NCBI GenBank assembly: GCA_026707945.1
Contig: JAPOVV010000105.1
Coordinates: forward strand, 1-64,000
DNA length: 64,000 nucleotides
Reading direction: 5' to 3'
Source of the DNA: Gammaproteobacteria bacterium
Lineage (GTDB): Bacteria > Pseudomonadota > Gammaproteobacteria > Pseudomonadales > Azotimanducaceae
Positions 47,171-56,529 of this stretch are shown here, in pieces (the first letter of the stretch is position 1; each line of letters starts with the position of its first letter). Under the pieces are notes generated by a model. The model was not told where the DNA came from and made no database searches. It worked only from the letters and a program-made list of their open reading frames with translations. The position numbers were made by a program, and so were the translations under genes.

Positions 47171-47736
47171 CTAGCTACTGATGGCAGGATCACTGCAATC
47201 TCGTTGTTACGTTAAGACACACCTTCACCATTGACCGTAAGTACTCGTTTATGACGTCTTCCCGAATAGCGTTGAGCCACAAGTAATGTCCCAACTTACG
47301 AGCGTTCTGCGAAAGCTATCTGCAATTCAGTATTAATAGTCAACTGTAAAAATACTTAGGTACTGCGTCTTAGTTAGGCGAGCAGAAGGGTATGAAAGTT
47401 TTCGCTCAAGCCAAATTGCAGAGCGAACGAGTAGACCCCGACACCTCTCTTCAACCTATAGAAACCTATAGAAAAAATCGTAGTTTCAGTGTCGATTCGC
47501 CGTCACCTACCCGCGTACGCTGAGTTTTTTCGTTCCCATAGCGCATAGAGAACGAGCAAGAGAGTGAAAGCACTTTTTAACGTAGTCCGATCGGCTGTGC
47601 TAAACCCACCCGACCCAAATCATATTTGACGCCGAGGATCTGCTGCTGTGTGATTGCAGACCTACCCGACAATGTTCAAATCAAGGTCTAATATATAGGC
47701 GACGTTATTGTCGTACAACGATCCAATTTCACGAAC
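47171..47736. other. 566-base intergenic region
   Basis: No gene or tRNA is recognisable. The stretch lies upstream of the haloperoxidase fusion and probably holds its promoter and leader. A perfect 10-base tandem repeat (see 47453) is the only clear structure. Confidence 0.5.
47453..47472. repeat. Two tandem copies of AACCTATAGA
   Basis: The decamer AACCTATAGA occurs twice head to tail with no mismatch, followed by a short A-run. It may be a regulator-binding pair about 270 bases upstream of the haloperoxidase fusion gene. Confidence 0.6.
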
Positions 47737-50700
47737 TTGATATCGTACGCGAGCACGCTTCAAACCGTTGCTAAACACTGCGCGTATCTAGGCAATGCTT
47801 TCCTATTCCTACTTCTTGCGAGTTGTGGTAGTGGGGATTCCTCGCCGCAATCCATCACGTCACCACCCTCAGTACCTGAACCTGAAGCTTCACCTCGTGA
47901 AGGACTCTGGTTTGAAAGAGACCCATCTACTTTTTGGTATCGAGCGATTGAAGAATCTGCCGCAGGTTTAGTTGGAGGTGGGGTCGCCGCCGCCGACTAT
48001 GACAACGATGGCGATATCGACTTCTACGTCGTCGGCGGTGAGATCGATCCGAGCCATCTATACGAAAATAAAGGCAATGGAACGTTCGTTGAACGAGCCG
48101 TTCTCGTAGGACTAGCTATAGACGGATGGTACAGTGGTCCTGCATTTGGTGATATCGATTCAGATGGCGATCTAGATCTCTTTGTCAGTGGGATCGATGA
48201 CACCGAACCGCGTCTTTTCGAAAATCGTATGAAAGATTCGATCGGCCGGTTTGTGGATATTACGGCTGAGTCCGGTCTCGACATAACCGCTCGAAACACG
48301 GTATCCGCGACGTTCTACGACTATGACAATGACGGTTGGCTTGATCTAGCCACGACGCACTGGAATAGCCTCAACCCGGGTGCAGATACACAAACCTTGT
48401 GGCGAAATACTGGCAACGGAAGATTCATTGCGGCGACCCTATCGAGTGGTCTTAGTGGCGCATTACTTGAAGGAGATATCGACTTCACCTTCACCGCGAA
48501 CTTCACAGACCTCGACAATGACGGTGATGGTGATCTTCTAATGGCGGCTGACTATGACGAGAGTCAAGTTCTTCGCAACAACGGTGACGGAACATTTTCA
48601 AACATCACCGACAAGCGAATCATCATCGATCAAGCAGGTATGGGTGCAGCGGTCGGTGATTTCGATAACGACGGCGACATGGACTGGTTCGTTACATCGA
48701 TCTACAACATAGATGAAAACGGGACTTACTTCGGTAACCGCATGTATCAGAACGATGGAAGCGGTGTATTTGCCGATGTGACTATAGGGGTCGCTGACGG
48801 AGGATGGGGTTGGGGTGCTTGTGCCGCCGACTTCGATAACGATGGCGCTTTAGATATAGCCCAAACGAATGGTTGGCTCGTCGAGGGACGATGGGACTAC
48901 AGTGCGGACAACGTTCGATTTTTCCATAACATCGATCCATCAAATCTTCGGTTTGAAGAACGTGCCATCGATATTGGTTTCAACAACGTCTCGCAAGGTC
49001 GAGGAATTGCTTGTTTTGACATGAATCGCGATGGGAAACAAGACATAGTGCTAACGAATAACGCCGCAGACAACGTGGTCGTTTTTCGCAATAGGACAAG
49101 AAACACCAATCACTATGTTTCGATCCGGCTAAACGGTCGGTATCCAAATCATTTCGGTGTAGGTTCCAGAGTCATCGCCACAACCGAAGCGCTCTCTCAG
49201 ATAAGAGAGCTCGGCGGATCGAACAATTACGCGTCACATAATCCATACGAGGTCCACTTCGGGTTAGGCAACGAAACTCGCGTCGATATTCGAGTGATTT
49301 GGCCCGACGGTGCTGAAAGCGAAGTGCTCCAAGCGCCGGTCGATCGTCTCATCACGATTGATCAGCCACCGCCAGTTAATCGTCTCTCCGTGTCACGCGG
49401 GGTTGGTGGCGGAACTTACGCCGCCGGTGAGTCCGTCAGAATCGAAGCAGGACCCTCCGAAGAAGGCTACTACTTTTCACATTGGCGGAGTGACAATGGT
49501 GGTTCGTTTACGAATGCATTTGCGCCTTCGACGTATTTCACGATGCCTCAAGGTAGTGTGACCGTCGTAGCAAACTATCTGCCGGGTGTAGCTGCTGACG
49601 CTTCTGTATCTGTTGCACGTCGTTGGAACGAAGTACTACTAGAAGCTATCCGAAATGATTACGCCAGACCAACGGTTCATGCACGCAACCTCTTCCACTT
49701 TTCCGCAGCCGTCTACGATGCGTGGACGCTCTATGACACCACAGCAACACCTTGGTTGTTCGGTAAAGAACGATCTGGCTATTTTTGTCGATCGGACACG
49801 ATTGAGCCAATCGCGGATCTGAGGCGCGCAAGGGAGGAAGCGATTAGTCACGCCGCAAAGATGCTCCTCAAGCACAGATTTGCACAATCGCCTGGCGCAG
49901 CACAAACGCTACGCGATATCAACACGCTGATGCAGTTTTTAGGTTTCGACGTCGAAGACGATGAATTGGAGAACGGTTCCCCCTCTGCTTTAGGCCGACT
50001 TATCGGTCGTTGCTTTATCGAGTTTGGCTTTGTCGATGGAGCTAATGAAGAGCAAGACTATGGAAATAAAAACTACACACCAGTCAATCAACCACTAAAA
50101 CCGCACGAGCCAGGTAATCCTTCGATCACCGATTTGAATCGGTGGCAACCACTATCCCTACGCGAATTCGTCGACCAAGCTGGGAATCCGAGCGGTTCGA
50201 CACCAAGTTTTTTAAGTCCCGAGTGGGGGAGCGTAGTACCGTTCGCGCTGTCAGGTGACGATCTCAAAATATATCAACGCGACGGGCATGACTACTGGGT
50301 GTATCACGACCCGGGACGGCCGCCGATGATCGACGGTGAAGGTAGCGCGAATTACAAATGGTCACATTCATTAGTCGCGATTTGGTCCTCTCATTTAGAT
50401 CCGAGTGATGGCGTACTTTGGGATATCTCACCCGCTTCGATCGGAAATATCGACGAATATCCATCAAGATTTGAAGACCACAGGAATTTCTTTAAAACTG
50501 ACGGAGGAGACGGCAGCAGAGGTTATGTCGAAAACCCTATAACACGTGAAGCGTACAACGCTCAATTGGTACCGCGCGGTGACTATACGCGAGCGCTCGC
50601 GGAATTCTGGGCCGACGGTCCAGACTCGGAGACTCCACCGGGGCACTGGTTCGTGATACTAAACGAAGTGAACGATCACCCATTGTTAACAAGACGGTTC

Positions 50701-51441
50701 CAAGGCCAAGGCGAACCACTCAGCCTCCTTGAATGGGATGTGAAGGCTTACTTTACGTTAGGTGGCGCAATGCACGACGCCGCAATAACCGCTTGGGGGA
50801 TCAAAGGGTGGTATGACTATGTAAGACCGATTTCCGCTATACGCGCAATGGCGGACCGAGGTCAGAGTAGCGATCCAAATCTAGAGTCGTTTCACGAACT
50901 TGGCATCCCTCTAAGCAAAGACTTCATCGAATTAGTCAGCGCCGCCGATCCACTAGCGGGTGAAAATGGCGAACACGTCGGAAAAATCAAGCTGCTTGCG
51001 TGGCGCAACCCAGAGAGTATCGAAGATCCTGCGACAGATGTTGCGGGTGTTGGATGGATTCTCGCCGAAAATTGGTGGCCGTACCAGCGACCTACTTTCG
51101 TGACGCCGCCCTTTGCAGGATATGTGTCAGGCCATTCAACGTACTCGAGAGCCGCTGCCGAAGTGTTGTCCGCAATTACAGGGAGTGCATTTTTCCCAGG
51201 CGGTATGAGCGATTTTCAGATTAAGGCAGGAGAGTTTCTGGTATTTGAGGACGGTCCGTCAGTGGATTTAGTCCTTCAATGGGCGACGTATCGAGACGCT
51301 GCCGACCAGTGCAGCCTGTCGAGAATTTGGGGAGGAATTCACCCGCCAGCGGATGACCTGCCCGGGCGTCAAATTGGTTTTGAAGTCGGAAACGATGCGT
51401 TTAACGCTGCACTTGGCTTCTTCAGCGGCGAATTAGAGTGA
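47737..51441 (+). CDS. FG-GAP/ASPIC/vanadium-haloperoxidase fusion lipoprotein
   Basis: A 1234-residue lipoprotein starting at TTG. Residues 1-30 are a signal with lipobox LLASC, placing it in the periplasm or outer membrane. FG-GAP/VCBS calcium-binding repeats (DYDNDGDIDF style) fill about 80-450, an ASPIC/UnbV domain about 458-543 and a small beta-repeat about 550-615. From about 620 the vanadium haloperoxidase fold follows, with all expected vanadate ligands: Lys1023 and Arg1030 (KGWYDYVRP, spacing 7), Ser1131-Gly1132-His1133 (YVSGH), and Arg1196 with His1202 (SRIWGGIH). It would oxidise halides with H2O2. Whether it halogenates or acts as a phosphatase is not decided. Confidence 0.9.
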   Translation: MISYASTLQTVAKHCAYLGNAFLFLLLASCGSGDSSPQSITSPPSVPEPEASPREGLWFERDPSTFWYRAIEESAAGLVGGGVAAADYDNDGDIDFYVVGGEIDPSHLYENKGNGTFVERAVLVGLAIDGWYSGPAFGDIDSDGDLDLFVSGIDDTEPRLFENRMKDSIGRFVDITAESGLDITARNTVSATFYDYDNDGWLDLATTHWNSLNPGADTQTLWRNTGNGRFIAATLSSGLSGALLEGDIDFTFTANFTDLDNDGDGDLLMAADYDESQVLRNNGDGTFSNITDKRIIIDQAGMGAAVGDFDNDGDMDWFVTSIYNIDENGTYFGNRMYQNDGSGVFADVTIGVADGGWGWGACAADFDNDGALDIAQTNGWLVEGRWDYSADNVRFFHNIDPSNLRFEERAIDIGFNNVSQGRGIACFDMNRDGKQDIVLTNNAADNVVVFRNRTRNTNHYVSIRLNGRYPNHFGVGSRVIATTEALSQIRELGGSNNYASHNPYEVHFGLGNETRVDIRVIWPDGAESEVLQAPVDRLITIDQPPPVNRLSVSRGVGGGTYAAGESVRIEAGPSEEGYYFSHWRSDNGGSFTNAFAPSTYFTMPQGSVTVVANYLPGVAADASVSVARRWNEVLLEAIRNDYARPTVHARNLFHFSAAVYDAWTLYDTTATPWLFGKERSGYFCRSDTIEPIADLRRAREEAISHAAKMLLKHRFAQSPGAAQTLRDINTLMQFLGFDVEDDELENGSPSALGRLIGRCFIEFGFVDGANEEQDYGNKNYTPVNQPLKPHEPGNPSITDLNRWQPLSLREFVDQAGNPSGSTPSFLSPEWGSVVPFALSGDDLKIYQRDGHDYWVYHDPGRPPMIDGEGSANYKWSHSLVAIWSSHLDPSDGVLWDISPASIGNIDEYPSRFEDHRNFFKTDGGDGSRGYVENPITREAYNAQLVPRGDYTRALAEFWADGPDSETPPGHWFVILNEVNDHPLLTRRFQGQGEPLSLLEWDVKAYFTLGGAMHDAAITAWGIKGWYDYVRPISAIRAMADRGQSSDPNLESFHELGIPLSKDFIELVSAADPLAGENGEHVGKIKLLAWRNPESIEDPATDVAGVGWILAENWWPYQRPTFVTPPFAGYVSGHSTYSRAAAEVLSAITGSAFFPGGMSDFQIKAGEFLVFEDGPSVDLVLQWATYRDAADQCSLSRIWGGIHPPADDLPGRQIGFEVGNDAFNAALGFFSGELE

Positions 51442-51570
51442 GTCCTAAGAAATCGACATACGGCGGACTAGTATCCGTAAAAGACTTCACTCGAAAACTG
51501 CTCGACACAGACAATACCGAAATAAGGAAACTTCTCAGCCCCGAAGGTTATTCTTAACCGTCAAAGGAGG

Positions 51571-51620
51571 TCAGATCTTAATACGCGATCTGATCACTAG
51601 ACGCTTCGCTGAGACGAAGC
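51571..51620 (+). promoter_or_regulatory. Two hairpins upstream of amidohydrolase paralog 3
   Basis: TCAGATC (51571-51577) pairs with GATCTGA (51587-51593), and GCTTCG (51603-51608) pairs with CGAAGC (51615-51620). A perfect anti-16S match AAAGGAGGT lies just before the first hairpin (51564-51572) with no start codon behind it. The set might form a leader regulating the amidohydrolase gene at 51671. Confidence 0.35.
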
Positions 51621-51670
51621 TGAAACATCAAAGACATTTTGAGTACGACAAGAACAAACGAGGTAGTCAA

Positions 51671-53359
51671 ATGGCACACGATCTAGTAATACGTGACGGC
51701 GTGATCGTCGATGGATTAGGAAACGAGCCATTTCGTGGTGATGTTGCAATCGATGGCGACAAGATTTCCGAAATAGGCAAGGTTCCGTCGCGTGGAACGA
51801 AAGAGATCAACGCTGACGACAACCTTGTGACACCAGGTTTCGTCGACATTCACACACACCTTGATGCCCAATTTGGATGGGATCCGCTAGGCACGTCATC
51901 CTGCTATCACGGCATTACTTCGGTTGTACTCGGGAACTGCGGCGTCACGTTCGCACCATGCAAGCCAAAGGATCGGGAGTACTTAGCGGAATTGATGGAA
52001 TCGGTCGAGGACATTCCGCGGGAGTCTATTCTCGAAGGCTTGACCTGGGATTGGGAAACCTACGGGGAGTATCTAGAGGCGTTGGATCGCCTACCCAAAG
52101 GTATCAATGTCGGAGGCATGGTTGGTCACTGCGCGGTTCGATACGCCGCGATGGGAGAACGAAGTCTAGACGAAACTCCTGCCGGAGGCGACGATATTGA
52201 GCGCATGTGTGAGCTCGTCGATGAAGCGATCAGCTCAGGCGCACTTGGGTTCTCGACGTCGCGTACATTTCTTCATAGAGTTCCCGATGGACGTCCGGTG
52301 CCGGGTACATATGCTCAGCCCGAAGAACTACTAGCTATTGGACGAGTCCTAGGTAAGTACCAACGCGGCGTGTTCGAAGCTGCCGCGCGCCTCGGCGAGC
52401 GAGATGCACCAGACTTGCCGAACACCCGGAAAGAAGTTGCATGGATGGGCGAGCTTTCGCGCGAAAACGGAATAAACGTTACGTTTGGTCTTGCTCACAG
52501 CGAACGTCGAGAGACGCTCTACCAATCAGTCGTCGAATTCGCTTCAGAAGAAAATGCCAAAGGCGCACGATTACGCCCGCAGACGACGTCTCGCCCAATT
52601 GGAAGTCTCTACAGTCTCCATAACCGAACGATGTTCGACCGATCAGAACCGTGGCGTGACCTCAAGAACAAGAACTTCGGTGCCCGACTTGAAGCGATGC
52701 GCGACGCCTATACCCGTGAGCGATTAGTCGAAAGCGTTGACTTTGAACAAATCGATCTCGACTTTGACAGACTATACGTGCTCACACCCAACCGTGTGCG
52801 TTATGACATGCAGCCGAAAGACTCGTTGGGGCACATCGCACGAGAACGACAAGAATCAGTGGTCGAAGCTTTCATTAATCTCAATCTGGAAACTAATGGC
52901 CGAGTGGTCTTCTACTACGCATTCCTTAACCAACGCCTGGATCCGATCGAGTACATGATGAACCAGCCGGTAGTTGCAATGGGTTTAGCCGACTCTGGTG
53001 CACACGTTGGACAGATCATGGATGCGAGCCAACCAACATGGTTGTTGTCGTACTGGGTACGCGAACGACAAATGCTCACGATTGAAGACGCCATTCGACG
53101 CTGGACTTCCGATACCGCGAATCTATTTGGGATCAAGAACCGCGGCCGTCTAGAGGTTGGGGCGTGTGCGGATCTAAACGTCATCGATCTAGAAAATCTA
53201 GGAATGGACGTACCAACATACCAGTACGACTTCCCAGGTGGCGCGGGTAGATATGTCCAACGAGCCCAAGGATTCAAATATACGATCGTGAATGGCAAGC
53301 ACTTTCTGACGGACGGAGTTCACACAGGTGAGCTCGCCGGTGTCACTCTGCGAAGCTAG
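51671..53359 (+). CDS. D-aminoacylase-like amidohydrolase family protein (paralog 3)
   Basis: A 562-residue protein: MAHDLVIRDGVIVDGLG, FVDIHTHLDAQFGWDP, NCGVTFAPC, FGLAHSERRE and LADSGAHVGQIMD follow the family. Where paralog 1 has QVHSR this copy reads PQTTSRP, so metal ligation differs among the three. C-terminal GACADLNVIDLENLG is the conserved beta-sandwich closure. Start supported by MAHD homology. The PhyH gene begins 17 bases after its stop, so the two are probably co-expressed. Confidence 0.88.
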   Translation: MAHDLVIRDGVIVDGLGNEPFRGDVAIDGDKISEIGKVPSRGTKEINADDNLVTPGFVDIHTHLDAQFGWDPLGTSSCYHGITSVVLGNCGVTFAPCKPKDREYLAELMESVEDIPRESILEGLTWDWETYGEYLEALDRLPKGINVGGMVGHCAVRYAAMGERSLDETPAGGDDIERMCELVDEAISSGALGFSTSRTFLHRVPDGRPVPGTYAQPEELLAIGRVLGKYQRGVFEAAARLGERDAPDLPNTRKEVAWMGELSRENGINVTFGLAHSERRETLYQSVVEFASEENAKGARLRPQTTSRPIGSLYSLHNRTMFDRSEPWRDLKNKNFGARLEAMRDAYTRERLVESVDFEQIDLDFDRLYVLTPNRVRYDMQPKDSLGHIARERQESVVEAFINLNLETNGRVVFYYAFLNQRLDPIEYMMNQPVVAMGLADSGAHVGQIMDASQPTWLLSYWVRERQMLTIEDAIRRWTSDTANLFGIKNRGRLEVGACADLNVIDLENLGMDVPTYQYDFPGGAGRYVQRAQGFKYTIVNGKHFLTDGVHTGELAGVTLRS

Positions 53360-53376
53360 ACTGAGGTATCTTCGAT

Positions 53377-54489
53377 ATGAGTCGAGAACTTTCCGCAGAA
53401 CAGAAGCAATCCCTTTACGATGATGGCTACGTGATCGTTAGAGGTGCAGTCGAAGATCAGCTTGTTGACGCTGCGCTCGACTGCATTAATAGTTCAGAAC
53501 GACCCAACATCATGGGGACGCATTCCGCGTTCACGAAACTGGTCAACGCATCTTCGGTCACGCCCATCATGCATGAAGCGATGGGCTATTTTGACCCACC
53601 CAAGGTGTGCCAAGTCGGTGTTCGCCCAGTAGGCAAACCTACTGATCGATTCAACAATCTCGGTTATCACGAACGCGATATGCCTTACTTCGCATCAGAG
53701 TCACACGTGGACGGCAGTATGACGATCGCCGTACCTCAGGAGGTTCAAGAAGGTTCCGACGAGGAGATATACAGACGTTACATAGCGTCCGGTCCTAACG
53801 GTGATCTAGGGAGAAGCCCGGATGTCATCGGTCACAACATGGTGCCAATGTTTCAAGACCCAGAAATGACCTTGGGACTTGGGAGCTTCACTGCATTCGT
53901 ATTCGTGTGTTTGAACGATCAAACCGTCGAAGGTCGAGGCCAGACTTCACTGTTAAGAGGTTCACATCACGAAGTTGAGAAGTTCTTTCGGTGGCAGCGT
54001 GATACCAACAATCATTTGGGCGTCGAAGGTCCAGGTTGGCCTCGACTAGACCACGATGTACCGAATCGGTGCGGACTGGTTTATCTACCTCAAGCCGTTC
54101 GAGATAAATTCATCACTGATGATGCTGAATCCACACCCGACGGCAAAAAATGGCCTCGGCCCACACAAATTCTTATGGAACCCGGCGACGCATGCATCGC
54201 GATGTACCAAATCCCCCACTCCGGTACACGCAATGAATTAGGCACAGAATCGCGCAAGAGCATCATCTTCCGGCTGCGCAATAAAAGTCGTCAACCTGAC
54301 AAGATGGTGAATGGCATAACCGACCACCCAGATCGAGGTCAACGCGGTGAGTGGCTCGAATTTGAACCTGGCAATAACCCTTGGGAGCGCTCGAAATATG
54401 CCATGTGCAATATGTGGCACGAATGGCACGGGATGCGTGACACTGTCGCACAAAATGCCGCACGTAACACAAGTAACTTAGCGAATTAA
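53377..54489 (+). CDS. Phytanoyl-CoA dioxygenase (PhyH) family protein
   Basis: A 370-residue protein. The helix EQKQSLYDDGYVIVRGAV is the PhyH opening, His110 and Asp112 in SESHVDGS form the proximal iron motif, and the distal His and Arg lie in IPHSGTRNELGTESRKSIIFRL. Extra segments between, such as the QEVQEGSDEEIYRRY insertion, make it longer than the roughly 280-residue norm. Downstream of the amidohydrolase by 17 bases. Confidence 0.87.
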   Translation: MSRELSAEQKQSLYDDGYVIVRGAVEDQLVDAALDCINSSERPNIMGTHSAFTKLVNASSVTPIMHEAMGYFDPPKVCQVGVRPVGKPTDRFNNLGYHERDMPYFASESHVDGSMTIAVPQEVQEGSDEEIYRRYIASGPNGDLGRSPDVIGHNMVPMFQDPEMTLGLGSFTAFVFVCLNDQTVEGRGQTSLLRGSHHEVEKFFRWQRDTNNHLGVEGPGWPRLDHDVPNRCGLVYLPQAVRDKFITDDAESTPDGKKWPRPTQILMEPGDACIAMYQIPHSGTRNELGTESRKSIIFRLRNKSRQPDKMVNGITDHPDRGQRGEWLEFEPGNNPWERSKYAMCNMWHEWHGMRDTVAQNAARNTSNLAN

Positions 54490-54528
54490 TGTGTGTGCGG
54501 CATGGCCGCGCATCAATTCAACTATCCG

Positions 54529-55569
54529 CTAGCGTGTATCACCACGCGCGAATGCCACTATGCTGACCGCTGTTTCGCGTGCGATATCTGGAGCCGTCAA
54601 GGGAAATACCTCAGTACCGTGCGTCGTGCCCATAACCTGTCGACAGAACGCACGAACGCCAGCACTAAGAAGCAAACGGTAAAAGTTAATCCCTTCGTCT
54701 CTAAGCGGGTCGCACTCGTTCACACTGATCATCGTCGGCGGTAAGCCTTTAACGTCCGACTCAGTCGCGAAACTCGGCCACGCGAGCGGGTTCTTCTTGT
54801 TGTACTCCTCTATCCCATAAGCTATCGCGCCACGGTTGTTGTGCAGATCGAGCATGATCCCGTTGTTCTCGACGGAAGACGGACTCTCGTCAAGCGGCCA
54901 TACACCGGCGATATACGGGCATAGTGCATATAGCCCTTTGATACGATCGATATCACCATCCTTGAGAAGGCGCATGCCAGTCGCTAGCGTCAGATTACCA
55001 CCACCACTCTCACCTGCAACGATGATGTTTTCCGCGTCGAAGTTCAACTCATTCGCGAGATCCGGTAGCTGACGGAGAACCGAAACACAATCGTTCAATC
55101 CCGCTGGATATGGCGCAATTTCGGGTACAGACGACGCCATCAAGCAATTGCGAAAATCGATCATGACCACGACAACACCATGCGCAGCGATGATCTTCCC
55201 CCAAGCGCGATAGTTTCCGTAAAAACAAGACATCGTCTGCATACCGCCACCATGTATGTAGTAAATACAAGGCAGTGTGTCACTCGTGTCAGGTCGAATA
55301 ACCTGTAAATTAACTGTATTGCCGTCGGGTTGTGAAATTGCCGTTCGCATTTCAACGTTCAAGCCACTTTGAGGAGCAGTCGGCTCTGAATCCACTGCTT
55401 CGAATATGCTCTCGAGCTCGGCGGCGCGAGCAAGCCCAGCCGGTGAATTCGCTTGTTCTACCAGTTCGTCACGGCTCGTGGCATCACCAGGGTTCGGTAC
55501 GGCGGGCATTGCCAAGAGCATTTGCTTAAGTCGCGGATCAATTCGTGGGTCTTCAGCAATATTGGGCAT
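54529..55569 (-). CDS. Alpha/beta hydrolase, hormone-sensitive lipase (HSL)-like esterase
   Basis: A 346-residue protein. YIHGGGMQ is the oxyanion-hole HGGG motif and VAGESGGGNLTLA the GxSxG nucleophile elbow. The acid is in NECDPLRDEG and the His in GTTHGTE, completing the triad. The family cleaves short-chain carboxyl esters or amides. No signal peptide. Convergent with the PhyH gene and divergent from the TauD-like gene at 55717. Confidence 0.9.
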   Translation of the reverse strand: MPNIAEDPRIDPRLKQMLLAMPAVPNPGDATSRDELVEQANSPAGLARAAELESIFEAVDSEPTAPQSGLNVEMRTAISQPDGNTVNLQVIRPDTSDTLPCIYYIHGGGMQTMSCFYGNYRAWGKIIAAHGVVVVMIDFRNCLMASSVPEIAPYPAGLNDCVSVLRQLPDLANELNFDAENIIVAGESGGGNLTLATGMRLLKDGDIDRIKGLYALCPYIAGVWPLDESPSSVENNGIMLDLHNNRGAIAYGIEEYNKKNPLAWPSFATESDVKGLPPTMISVNECDPLRDEGINFYRLLLSAGVRAFCRQVMGTTHGTEVFPLTAPDIARETAVSIVAFARGDTR

Positions 55570-55716
55570 CTAAGTTCCTTTCGACTTATGGCATGGACAA
55601 ACGAGAATGCGCAATCATATTGAGTAATAAGCAGCACTAATGTGTGAGCAAACACAGACTGGTATAAAGCTCGACTTATCCATACTGCTGACGAATATCA
55701 GGGTAGCTTCATCGAA

Positions 55717-56529
55717 ATGACAGGTTTAGCCAAAGAGCTTCTCTCACCGGCTATGGGGGTTCGGGTCGATGGTCTCGACCTCAAAAGCGCGAATGACGCG
55801 GTTGTAGGCGAGCTACGCAGCTTATTGAATAAGCACCATCTGGTCTGCGTGAGCCAGCAAGACCTTCACGAGGAAGAACAGCAATCGTTTGGCATGCTCT
55901 GGGGTGAACTGCTCACCCATCCCGCCGCTATGAAGCGCAGTAATCCATACGTGCAGATACTCGCTGGGGATGGTCGAGCCAAAAATCGCGCATTTGGTGC
56001 TTGGCATTCAGACATGACGTGGCACCCAACGCCACCATGGATTACGATGCTGCATGCCCGAACGATTCCCGGTTTCGGTGGCGACACCGGTTATGCGAAT
56101 CAGCATCTAGCGTGGGAGTATCTGGACCAAGCGCGGAAAGACCAGCGCCGTTCCCATCGTCGCTATCTACCTTCAGCTGAGCAACTACTCGAATTGCGTG
56201 CAAACCACACTGGTAAAGGATTCGGTCCCAACGTTCCCGATTCGATTCACCCTGTCATCAGAACCCACAACGAGAATGGAAAACAAGCACTTTACGTTAA
56301 CCCGGAATTCACTACCCATATCGTCGATATACCCGAAGAGGAATCAAGGAGTACGCTATTTCCGCTTTGGATTCACGCGATTACTGAAGAGTTTTGCTAT
56401 CGTCACCGATGGCGCGAAGGCGACTTAGTAATCTGGGACAACCGTTCGGTGATGCACACCGCGATACTTGACTATGACAAGCCAAGAGCGATGCAAAGAG
56501 TAGTTGTCAAAGGCGACAAACCAACGTAA
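55717..56529 (+). CDS. TauD/TfdA family Fe(II)/2-oxoglutarate dioxygenase
   Basis: A 270-residue protein. The iron motif HxD is in GAWHSDMTWH (His97, Asp99) and the distal His247 in NRSVMHTA; an Arg in DKPRAMQR binds 2-oxoglutarate. The N-terminus (GVRVDGLDL) and FGGDTGYANQHLAWEYL match TauD/TfdA enzymes, which hydroxylate sulfonates, aryloxyacetates, carnitine precursors and others. It heads an apparent operon with a small lipoprotein, a hydratase, a PhyH enzyme and two acyl-CoA dehydrogenases. Confidence 0.9.
   Translation: MTGLAKELLSPAMGVRVDGLDLKSANDAVVGELRSLLNKHHLVCVSQQDLHEEEQQSFGMLWGELLTHPAAMKRSNPYVQILAGDGRAKNRAFGAWHSDMTWHPTPPWITMLHARTIPGFGGDTGYANQHLAWEYLDQARKDQRRSHRRYLPSAEQLLELRANHTGKGFGPNVPDSIHPVIRTHNENGKQALYVNPEFTTHIVDIPEEESRSTLFPLWIHAITEEFCYRHRWREGDLVIWDNRSVMHTAILDYDKPRAMQRVVVKGDKPT

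Noticed and set aside
54493-54744. Possible small gene between PhyH and esterase
   Set aside because: It overlaps the 3' end of the HSL-like esterase in antisense and lacks family features.
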